A stretch of DNA of 64,000 nt from positions 2,539,125-2,603,124 of the forward strand of contig NC_012997.1 of NCBI RefSeq assembly GCF_000023025.1. Reading direction: 5' to 3'. This DNA comes from Teredinibacter turnerae T7901. Its GTDB lineage: Bacteria; Pseudomonadota; Gammaproteobacteria; Pseudomonadales; Cellvibrionaceae. The notes under the pieces were generated by a model, which made no database searches, was not told the origin of the DNA, and worked only from the letters and a program-made list of their open reading frames with translations. Made by a program: the position numbers and the translations under genes. Below, in pieces: positions 42,101 through 54,100 of the stretch. How positions within the stretch are numbered: the stretch's first letter is position 1; each line of letters opens with the position of its first letter.

Positions 42101-45100
42101 AAATCACATAAGCCGATGTACGAGGTTGTATGGGATTGGTCGACTCCAGATTGCTCGCATCGTAGCTGGCGAGTGTTTGGCGTGCTTCAGCTCCATCAAG
42201 TACAAGAATTTTAGCACCGGTAGCGGCAAGATTTGCCGCCAGACTCTCTTGTGTTATCACCACTGCTGTACCTGCATCTTCGATTAGATAAGCCAATCGC
42301 TGAGTAGGAGCGCGAGTATCCATAGGGACAAACGCCGCACCGGCTTTAAGCGCGCCGAATAAGCCAATTAATGATGCAATACCGCGCTGACAAAGCATCC
42401 CCACCCTATCACCTTCGCCAATCCCCAACGCGATTAAATGCCTGGCAAGCTGGTTTGCAGATCGATTTAGTTGCGCATAATTTATCGATTCATCCAGGTA
42501 TCGCGCGGCGATATTATCAGGCGTGATACTCGCTTGATACGCTATTAACTCGTGTATGCACGTATCTGTTGGGAATGGCTTAGCGGTCTGATTCCAGCCC
42601 TCAAGCAACTGCAGGCGTTCATCATCGGACAATATATTGACGTCACTTAAGGGCAAATTAGGCTCAGCGAGTACACTGGTTAAAAACGCATGAAAATGGC
42701 CGTGCATGGCACGGACCCGGTCTGCGCTAAACAACGCAGTCGCATAGTTCCAAAGCAAGCCATAATTTTCGCCTTCTTCAGAAATTGTTAGCGTTAAATC
42801 GAACTTCGACGTCGTACGCGCACTGTTATCCATCCTCTGCAATTCCACACCGGCCATCGAAAAACTATTGAGTTCATCGCTGCTGATCATAGAAATCATA
42901 ATCTGAAATAAAGGGTGGTAACTTTGTTCGCGCTCTGGATGTAATTCGTCAACCAGGCGTTCAAACGGCAAACTCTGATGAAAATATGCATTGGTGACTA
43001 TCGCTTTCGCTCTATCAAGTATTACTTTAAACGACGGATTGTCTGCGAGATTTGCACGAAGCACCAAGGTGTTAGCAAAAAAGCCAATCAAGCCCGCCAA
43101 TTCCGGCTGTTCCCTATTTGCCGTTGGTGTACCAACGACAATATCGGTCTCATTGCTGTAGCGACTTAACAAGCCGGAAAAACACGCGTAAAGCACCATA
43201 AATACTGAGACCTGATGCTCACGAGCGGCACTGCGTAACTGCGCGCTCAACGCCGGGGACAATTCAGCAAAATAGTGCGAGCCCGTGTGATCCTGTTGCG
43301 CCGGTCGAACAAAATCCAAGGGAACAGAATGCAACGCGGGCAACTGCTCCAGCTGCGTCTTCCAAAAATCCAGATGCGTCGATTGTTTGGCTTGCTGCTC
43401 AGCTTGTTGCTGCCAGTGAGCGTAGTCTGCGTATTGAATCGGTAATGGTGTCAGCGTCGGTGACGAGCCTGCAAGGTTGGCAGCGTATGCTTCCGACATT
43501 TCGCGGAGCAACACTCCCATCGACCAGCCATCAGCCACAATGTGGTGAACTGTATTGATCAGCACAAACCGATTCTTCGCAAGAATAAGTAGTTGTCCGC
43601 GTATTAGAGAATCCTCGATGAGATTAAAAGGTGTTGTTTGCTCTTGCTGCAGATGTTTTTGGATTTCGGCGTCTTGATTATCGACATTTGTCAAGTCAAT
43701 AACCGACAGCGGATAAAGCGCGGTTGCTTTTACGATTTGAACTGGTTGTCCATTGGCTAGCCGAATATTGGAGCGCAAAACTTCGTGTCGTTCCACGACG
43801 TAATTTAACGATTGGCGCAAGGCGTCGATATTCAAATCGCCGTGAATTCCTATACTTCCCGCCATATTGTAGGCTTCTGTTGCGCCACCCAATTCAGTCA
43901 GAAACCACAATCGTCTTTGGGCATCACTCAATGGCAAATGGCTAAGCGTGCGTGCTACTTGTGGGATGGACACTTTGCATGCTGATTGATTCGTAACCGC
44001 ACTGGTACTTGTATCCTGCGCGCCTGCAGAACAGGAATCAGAATCGACTGTATTTTGTATAAAATCAGCCAGCGCGCTCAGTGAGCCATACTCAAACACA
44101 GCTGCGATGGGTATTTCGATTTGATATTTTTCTATGAGGGCACTACACAAGCGTGTCGCTAATAGCGAATGCCCGCCAAGCTCAAAAAAATTATCGTATA
44201 TACCAATATTTGCTCCATCAAGTTTAAGCGTGTCCGCCCAAAGATCGACGAGTCTCGTTTCCCACCGCGTTTTCGGTGGCTCATAGTTAAGTTTTCTCGC
44301 CAAGATTGCATCGGGCTTGGGCAGTGCTTTGATATCAACCTTGCCATTGGCTGTTAACGGCAAGCTGGCGATTATCTGAATAGCTTGCGGAATCATATAC
44401 GGCGGTAAATTTTCCTGTAGGTGTCGTTTGACCGTTGTTAGCAGCACATTGCGCTCGTCAGATGCATTGGCCTGTTCTGGCACGACCCAAGCAAATAGCT
44501 GCTTCTCGCTACCTTCGTCGCCGAATACTGCGACCGCGGCACCGCCGATACCGGAGATATTCAACAATTGCGATTCAATTTCACTCAACTCGATACGATA
44601 GCCACGAATTTTTATCTGGCTATCTCTTCGCCCCACAAACGCAATATCGCCATTGGGCAGCCATCGCCCGAGGTCTCCGGTACGGTACATCTTCTTAGTC
44701 GAGTCGGCGACATCCTCAACAAAACTAAAAGTATTGAGATCGTCTCGATTTAAATATCCAAGACATACTCCTGCGCCCGCGATACATATTTCACCAACAA
44801 TACCCACTGGGCACAGTTGGTCGTAATGATCCAGAATATACACCTGCGTGTTAGTTATTGGTTTGCCTATGGGTAAGCTACCCTCATCTACCTGTTGTTG
44901 ATTGTATTCCCAGGCTGTCGATAAAACAGTGGTTTCGGTAGGGCCATACCCATTGATATAGCGCACCTGAGAGGCAAGCTTTTTCACCAACGGCAGCGAT
45001 GGAGCGGACCCTGCAGTAAGCACCGTCATCCCTGCCGGCAGGGATTCAATAGGCATCTGCTCCAAATAAGGTGGTGGAAATGCACTGAAGCCTATGTTGT

Positions 45101-48100
45101 GCTGATGCAGATACGCGATCAGCTTGCGATAGTCGTGTACTAAACCATCATCGAGTAGATGAAGTTCCGCACCGTTTAACAGCGCAGAAAATATTTCTGC
45201 AGCTGAGGCGTCAAACGTAAAAGGTGCGAACTGTGTAATAGCTAAGCCCTCGGTAACCAAGTTCGCTTCACGGCACCAAACACAAAAATTGATAATATTC
45301 TGGTGTGAGACTTTTACCCCTTTTGGCTCACCGGTGGTTCCAGAGGTATATATAACATAGAGGGAAGAGTCTGATGAAATTCGGGTGTCAGCTGCATTGC
45401 TGTCGAACTCATTCCTTTCCGTCGTCTCGAATATTTGCTCGATAGAAATATAACGGTGATCTGTATCTTTATGAGCTTCATTGACAAACTGCTCCAGCAG
45501 GTGAGCTTGCGTTAGAGTAACGCGGATGTTTGCGTCTGCGCATATAAAATCACGGCGTGCTTGAGGACAATCCGTCGCGATAGGCACGTATGCCGCACCA
45601 ATTTTAGCCAAGCTTAATACCACGATAATAAACGCAGGATCCTTTTCAAATGTCACCGCGACACAATCACCTGTTTTCACGCCTAACCGTTGCAATTGGG
45701 TCGCGACCTTACACACGCGCTCGTTAAGCTCTCTCCGGGAAAGGCGTTGCTCACCACAAATTACGGCCGGTGTAAGCTCATTGGTATGGTGCAACGTGCT
45801 TGCAAAGCGCTCGTACACCGTAGCGGTGTCGGGTACATCGAGCCTGGTTTCGTTCCAATCTGCTAATATTTTTTGCTTCGTCGATTCATCCATTAATGAA
45901 AAATCGCGCACCCTGGAGCGAGGGTGCTCAGCGAATTGAGTAAGCAGGTTTAACAGGTAACCTAAGGTATCACCTGCCTCTTCGGCAGAAAATAACGAGT
46001 TTTGGTAAGCCAGATCAATTTTGAGCTGTGCGCCTGGGTACACCACGATGTTGAGTGGGATGTTGTTGGTGCCTGTCCCATGAACATCAGTGATTGTAGG
46101 CGTAAACTCGTCGCTCGACTCGAAAGCCGTGCTGTTTAGTGGAAAGTTCTCCACCACTAACAGACTCTCAAATAAAGTATCGTCAGCCTGACCACCTACC
46201 GACTTCTGTATAGTCGGGAGTGGCAAAAAGCCGTATTCCTCGTCAAGAAGTTGCTCATCCATAACTCGCTGAAGCAAGTCAACAATGGGTTGCTCCGCTG
46301 CCAGCGAAACAACACATGGCAGCGAATTGATGAACAAACCTGCAGTGGACTCTACACCATCCAATAACGGGGGGCGGCCACTAACGGCACAGCCAAACAT
46401 TACCCGGGTTTCGCCGGTATAGCGTGAGAGCAGCATAGCCCACGCCGTTCGCAAAAGTGCACTTAACGTTATTTCCGATTGGATGGCAAAGTTACGCAGT
46501 GCCGTTGTTTGTTCCGCGCTTAAATATCGGGTTAATAACGCCTGACCGTTAGTGAGGCCGGTATTATCCCTGCGAGATAAGCGCGAAGCTCCTTCAACAT
46601 CTGATAAACGTTGCCGCCAGTGATCGAGAGCTACAATCTCATCTTGCTCTGCCAGCCAACCTATATACCGATTGAATTGCTGAGTTGAAGCTTCCTGTTC
46701 CACACAATTGTCGAAGCCCCTCTCAGCTTTTGCCAAGGAGCGATAAATATCCAATAAGTCTTTCAGCAATAGCGAAATAGACCAGCCATCCAGCAGTGCA
46801 TGATGGTGAGTCCAGATAAGGTCAGCCTTGCCTTCGTCACGGTGAACGTATACCAGTCGCCACAAAGGTGCTTTTTGTGCATCAAAAGATGCTTGTTTTT
46901 CTTGTTCTAAAATAGCTAAGGCGGTCGCATCACTTTCAGTAATTTCTTGCCATGGTAAGCTCACACTCGTTGCGACAACCTGCATCAAACTCGACTGATT
47001 TAGATCGTAAAATGCAGTGCGTAATATATCGTGCCGTTGAGCCAGAATTTCCCAGCTTCTGCGCATTAAATCCGCGCTGGCGTTTGCCATCGATACAGTC
47101 ACCTGTGTCAGGTACGCACCAGGTTCGGTACTGCGTTGCGAGTAGAGAATCAGAGATTCCTGCATCGCCGTCGCAGGGTAAACATCTGCAATTTCGCCCA
47201 ACTGGGCGTGAGCATCGGCCAGTTCGGACGCATTCAGTGTGACCAACGCGAAGTTCCTCTCGATAGAGGCGAATTCCTCCGGTCGCACATGCTTAACTGT
47301 ATCGCGGATGGTGCGCTGCTGCATAACAATGCGTGTGGTGAGCTGTAAGCCAGCCTTTGCCGCACGGGCAACGATTTGTATCGCTAGAATTGAGTCGCCA
47401 CCAACACTATAAAAGCTATTGGTAACACCGAAATTACTGTGGCCTAAAACATCTTGCCACACGCTATACAACAGTTTTTCTCCCTCCGTCACTGGTAGAT
47501 CATAAACCGTTGATTGCGGCACATCTGCCAATGCTAGGAGCGCTGCTCTATCAATTTTGCCGTTTGCGTTAAGCGGCATTTCTTCAACCACAGTTATCAA
47601 CTCTGGTACCATGTAGTCAGGGAGTCTGGCCTGCAAAGCTTGTCGCAATTGACTGCTGCTATTACTTCCCTGTCTCGTTAAAACAGCAAAGGCAACCAGG
47701 CGCTTGAGAGTCGAATCGTTTTGCGTATATTCCTGTAATAACACTAAAGCCTGCGCTACACCCGGCTCAGCCAAGAGCACCGTTTCTATTTCACCCAGTT
47801 CGACACGAAAACCACGAATTTTAATTTGGAAATCGATACGCCCGTAAAAATCGATTAACCCGTCATCACGCCAACTTGCCAAATCACCTGTTCTGTATAA
47901 TCTACCTGGATGGCTATCAAAGGTGTTCGCAACAAATTGTGATGCCGTTAGCTCCTGTTTTTTAAAGTAGCCGCGTGCAACGCCGTCACCTCCCACCAGC
48001 AGCTCACCCCGCACACCCGGAGGAAGCAGCTGACCATCACCATTAGCAATATAAGCGGTTGATTGATTGATCGGGCGTCCAATTGGTATGAAATCGCCCT

Positions 48101-51100
48101 CCTCACCCGTTAGAAAATGGTAGGTAGAAAAGGCTGTATTTTCAGTTGGCCCGTAGCCGTTTATTATCTGTAGGTCCGGCGTGGTTTCTAGCGCGATTTT
48201 AATGTGGTACGGAGACAGCGCATCGCCGCCAATCATCAATCGTTTCACACCGCTAAACAAGTCTGGCTTTTCCTGGATCAATTGATTGTAAAGCGGAGCA
48301 ACGAGCCAGAGGAAACTCACATTGTGCTGATGTAGCTGTACGGCGAGTTTCTCGGGGTTGAGCAAGGTATCTTTATCGACGACAACCAGCGTCAGCCCAT
48401 TGAGCAAAGCACTCCAAATCTCAAACGTAGTAACATCGAAGCCAGGAGCACTGGTTATCATCAGTATGTCGTCACCGGAAAATACAAGATCAGTGGCGTT
48501 TTTAACTAAGCGAACTATCGCACGTTGTTCCACCATAACGCCTTTGGGTTGCCCGGTAGAACCCGAGGTGTAGAGCACGTAGGCCAACTGACCTGTATGG
48601 TGGTTAAGTACATTTATTGAGGGTAACGAACTTGCGTCCAGGTTCTGCCACTGATCGAGCACAATCGTTTCCAAATTGTGATCAATGGGGAGTACCTTCG
48701 CCATTTGGGCCTGCTGCAGTAAGACGACGTTCGCTTCTGTTTCCGCTAGAATATGAGCCACTCTCCCAGCAGGATATTCTGGGTCGATTGGCACATAGGC
48801 TCCACCGGCTTTCAGGATCGCGAGAATACCAAGCACCATCTCCATGGAGCGCTCTGCAACCAGGCCGACTATTATTTCAGGCCCCACGCCGTTGTGTACC
48901 AATAAGCGAGCCAGGGTATCTGTCGCTTGGTCCAGCGCCGCGTAACTTAAGACCTTATCGTTCATACACAGCGCAGCTTTATTCGGATCCCGGTGTGCTG
49001 CGGCCTTAAAATGTTCACCAATGCAAACGTCCCGCGGATAGTCCGAAAACCTATGGTTCCATCCAGCGACTTTAGCTTTCTCAATTTGCGGTAATGGTTG
49101 AATTTGCTCCCAGCGCAAGTTTAAATCGCCAGCCAACTGCATCAGTATGTTGGTATAGATTTCCACCCATTGGCGGACCATCACCAAGTTATACTTTGCC
49201 GTGTTGTAGCCAATACGCAAGCCGTAGTCAAAACCACCCGCACGTTCACTATTTGCTGTTTCAATAACGCCGAAAATAAATGGGTAGTTGGTGGACTCAT
49301 AGCCACCCACTAGGCGGTACCCGCATGAATCCTTGTCGCTACCGTATGCATCACTTTCGATGTTAAACAAGCTCGAAAAAATATCGCCATCCACCTGTTT
49401 ACGAGCATATTCCACTACCTTGGATAGTGGGAAAGCAGCATTACTACGCAAAACAGACAGATTTTCGCTCACCTGCTCTAGAATATTCTGCAGAGAATCT
49501 ACTCTGCTAAAGTCCATCACCAGCGGCAAGGTATTAACACAACATCCTGTTAAGCGCGCGACATCAGCGATAGTTTCACTGCGCCCGCTCTGAATAACAC
49601 CACAACGAACCTGACTAGCGCCCCCAAGGTAGCGAAGCAACAAAACGTACGCTGTGAGTAGCAATGTATTTAAGGTTACACCCCGGTGTTGTGCGGCGTC
49701 GCGTAGCTTACCGATCACCTCAGGAGGAAGGCAGTCCAGGTAAAGTGCAACATCTTCCTGTGCGGTTGGAATGTTTGTTTGAATCTCTGGTTTTAGTTCT
49801 GGCAAGCGGCAGAACTGCTCTCGCCACACTATCGATGACCAGTAACCGTTACTGGTACTATCGCTCGATAACGCGATCTGTTCCCGTACGAGCTCCTCCA
49901 AATTAGCAGATACCGTTTCTTCTAGTGCAAAGGACTCACCCAGTTGACGACAATAACAGCGGTAGAGCGAACCCAAGAGCAACTCAACGGACCAGCCGTC
50001 GTGGATCATGTGATGTATGGAAAGTATCACCGAGAAACCAGGTTCTGCGTCATGCAATACAGTGACGCTATAAGGTGGTTGCTTTTCCACCTCAACTGCT
50101 GTTTTGCGCCCAAGCTGGATCACCGATTCTGCGCGCTGCTGACGCTCTTGCACTGCACAGTATTCGACGTCCAGCACCGGCGAGTGCTGCCGCAAAATAA
50201 TCTGCGCGGCTTGTCCGCCTTGCCAGGTTTTAATCGCAGTACGTAAACAGGGGTGCAGACTTACCCATTGATCGATCGCTTCAGAAAAGGCCGTCTCGCT
50301 AAAGAGCTTATCAAATGCATAGTGCATCCAAACCTGGTAGGTTTGTTCGTGTCGCAGCATGGTGCGCTGCATATCGGTGAGGGGAAATGCGGCCTCCGCA
50401 TCAAGCGGAATTGCGTCGATATCCTCTTGCGATAGCGCATTCTCACCTGTGCACAAGAGAGGAAAGTCACTGGGTGTCCAGCGTCTGTTTTCAGGTGCGC
50501 AACAATGTTCAATTACGGCAACCAGGCTTTCACTTAACACGTGTTTAAACTGGAGAAGCAGCTCTTCGGGCCAGATTGCTTCGCTGACAAAAAGCCCGAC
50601 CTTCAATTCACCGCCCTGAATGGCACTCTCGATAGACAGGTTGTAAGGGTTTTTATCCCGCGTGCCCATTTCGATAGCGGTTACCGGTGCCATGGACCAC
50701 GCATTTTGTTGTCTATCGGTAACACCGGAAAAGTTAAATAGAACTTCAGGCTGGCGGTACTGGCGAAAAGCGTCGACAACATTAGGCGCCGAGCACAAGT
50801 ACCGCAAACCGTAGAAGTCTCTTCCCCGACTCGGAACCTGAGCTCGAGCCTCTTTAATCAAAATTAAGAAATCTTCCAACGTAAACCCGGATTCCAACGA
50901 AAGAAACAACGGGTGTACACTGGTAAACCATCCCACACTGTGAGTTAGCGAGAAGTCTCCGGCAAATTTTTCATCGCGGCCATACCACTCAATATCAATA
51001 CCTAACTGGTTCAAGTTGAACGTTTTTGCCAACGCTAAATAGGCGGCAGCAAGAACGAGATCTTCAGGCGTGTGGCGGTAGCAATTCGGCGCAACACGGA

Positions 51101-54100
51101 GTAGTTTTTGGGTCGTGCTGTGATCGAAGCAAACATAGTGCTCATTGAGGCCAATATTTTTGTTAGCGCTTTTCAACCCCACGAGTTCTTGTGCATGCGT
51201 TGATGCCTCTATCGCCGGTAGCCATGAATTTAAGAGTTGCTCGGCATTGGTATCGATATGATGTTGCAACCGCTCAGCCCACTCAGCGTAAGCCCCGCTT
51301 TTTCCCGTCAGCACCTGCTCTGGCGGTGCATCTGCTTCATAGAGTAGATTCAGATCTTCCAATAAAATTGAGTGGCTGATCGTATCAGTTAAAAGATGGT
51401 GTAAGACCCAAACGACACGGGTCATCTCAGGTGTGCGAAGAATGCTTAAACGAAACAATGGCGCAGTAGCAATATCCAGTTCTGCTGCAAGCGACTGTCT
51501 GGTTAATTCACTTGTTTCTGCAAGTCTATCTGCCACAACATCTTTTTCTTCCACCGACACGACAAAAGTGTGTGGCGCATCGATGACCTGGCGTAACTGG
51601 GTAAGCTCTTTTATCGATCCCCACCCAGGAAAATATGCCCGTAGCATGTCGTGGTGATGCGTTAAACGCTCCAGCGCTCTAGTTAAACGCGCGGCGTCTA
51701 TGGTGCCGTCACAATCGAACACAAGCGATTGGCAGAACAGATTGGGTTGCGACAAGTTGAGATTAAAAAACCATGCTTGCATGGGATGAATTACGGCAGC
51801 GCCCTCCCACGGCTCGAAATTAGCGTTACGTATGCGGGGTTGAGTTGATAGCCAACGACAAAAATCACTTAGCACCGGGCGGCTAAGCACGTGGGCAGAG
51901 TTGATATTGAAGCCGAGTTGACGCAATGAAGAAGCAACTACCATAGCTGTGAGTGAATCACCACCCAGATGGATAAAATTCGCATCAACGTCCAGATTTT
52001 GAGATTTAAGCACTTTTTGCCAAACGGCAGCTACAGATGCATCCAGTGAATCAGCCGAATTAGCGCAATCGATACCTTGGGGAAGCTGCGATTCCTCAAA
52101 TTGCCGAAGTTGCCGCTTGAGTAATTTGTAATCGGTTTTCCCGTTGGTGGTTGTGGGGAGTGAATCGAGCCAATGAATTCGGTTTGGCATGGCCCACGCC
52201 GGGATCACAGTACGCAGAGATTCTCGCATAGCGGTTTCTTCCTGCTGCCTTCCCTGACAAAAGATTGTAAGCCGATAGTCACCTTCGACTTTATGGGCAA
52301 CCGCCGCAACTCCATCAACAAATGGGAGAGTCAAGATCGCTGTTTCTATCTCCCCGAGCTCAAGACGATGACCTCGCAATTTAATTTGATCGTCTATACG
52401 ACCGACAAAAATAAGCCCATCTTTCGCGTTGAGGCAAGATAAATCGCCGCTTTTATACCAGCGCTTATTGTCGAACTCGAGAAAGTTACGTGCAGAAAGT
52501 TGCGCCTGTTTTAAGTATCCGTGCGCAACGCCTGCCCCTCCAATCACCAATTCACCGACTATACCCTCTGGAAGTACCTGACCAAACCGGTTTACCACCC
52601 TTACCGAAGTGTTAAGAATCGGCAAACCCATAGCAATAGGTTCGTTTACTCCCGGTACCCTATCCGCTTCCCAGGCGGTTGAGAGAATCGTGGTTTCCGT
52701 CGGGCCATAGGCATTTAAATAACGCACATGCGGCTGCCACCGAGCAATTAGCTCACGATCTGGTGCAGAGCCGGCGGTGAGCAAAACTTTCAAACAGGGT
52801 AAATTTTCTGGTGAGAGATGCTTCGCATATTGCGGTGGAAACGCAGCAAAACTAACCCTTTCCTCGCACATGTATGCCTGGAGAGCTAGAGGATCATCGA
52901 TCAGCGATTTCGGCAGTAACACCAAGGTTCCGCCATGTAATAAGGTTACGTGGATTTCCGCAACGGACGCATCGAAAGTGAATGGCGCAAACTGGGTTGC
53001 AACATCAATGGACTGGATATGCGCGTCTATATGTTCGATAAAATTCAGCAAGTTTCCATGACTGACACGTACGCCCTTAGGCCTACCAGTGGAACCCGAA
53101 GTAAAAATAACGTAGGCAATATCATTCTGATCGAGCAAATCCGAGAAATCCTTATTGTGTCCGCTCGATTCAGTACCGATGTAATCTATCGAATTAATTT
53201 CGATCAGCTTGATATCCGAAAGAGATTGATTTAGCAGCGAAACACAATCTTTCTCTGTTAGCACTAAACGAATTGAAGCGTCTTCTGTGATCGCCTGTAA
53301 CCGTTCCGATGGTTGCTCAGCATCCATTGGGACAAAAACGCCACCGGCCTTTAACACAGCAATCTGAGCAACAATCATTTTCACGTTGCGATTAAAGCTC
53401 ACTCCTACGCAGTCACCTTTTTCTATACCTGCGTCAAGCAGTATCGCTGAATAATAATTGCTGAGCTTATCCACGCACTCGTATGTCAGCGTTTGAGAAC
53501 CATCTTTTACTGCAATTTTATTCGGAAATGAACGCGCAACGCCGCAGAACCGACTAACCAGATTGCCACTGACAGGCTGTGTCGGTCCCTCCATTTCAGC
53601 TCTAAACTCAATATCTTGATCTAACATTGAAATTGATGAGATCAGCATTTCAGGTTCTTCACCAACCTGACGAGCAATCCGTAACCAAAGTGCCGCGATA
53701 TTCGCAATATATTCAGGACTGTATAGTGCCGATGCGTAATCCAGATACCAGCCATCCGGCTCGCGAATAAGTGCGATTTCGACACTACTTAAATCTGCCC
53801 TGGCATCGCTGCTGTCATCATCGATAAGATAGATGACATGACCCGCAGCATCGTCAGCTTCGAAACTTTCCTTATTCTCCCGAGGCGATACAGAATTAAC
53901 CCCAAGTAATAAGCACCGATACTGCTTTTCGATGTCTTGTAAAAGACTATTAAAAGTCGAATCTCCGGTTAGCTCACTGCTTAAATTTAAGCAGGATTTT
54001 GTGGCTTCTCCGGGCGTGCCAGTTTCGTTCTTATTCTCTGCAATATCATTCGAACCAAATAATTCTGTACGCGTGGATATCACCACAGCTTTTGCAGTAA

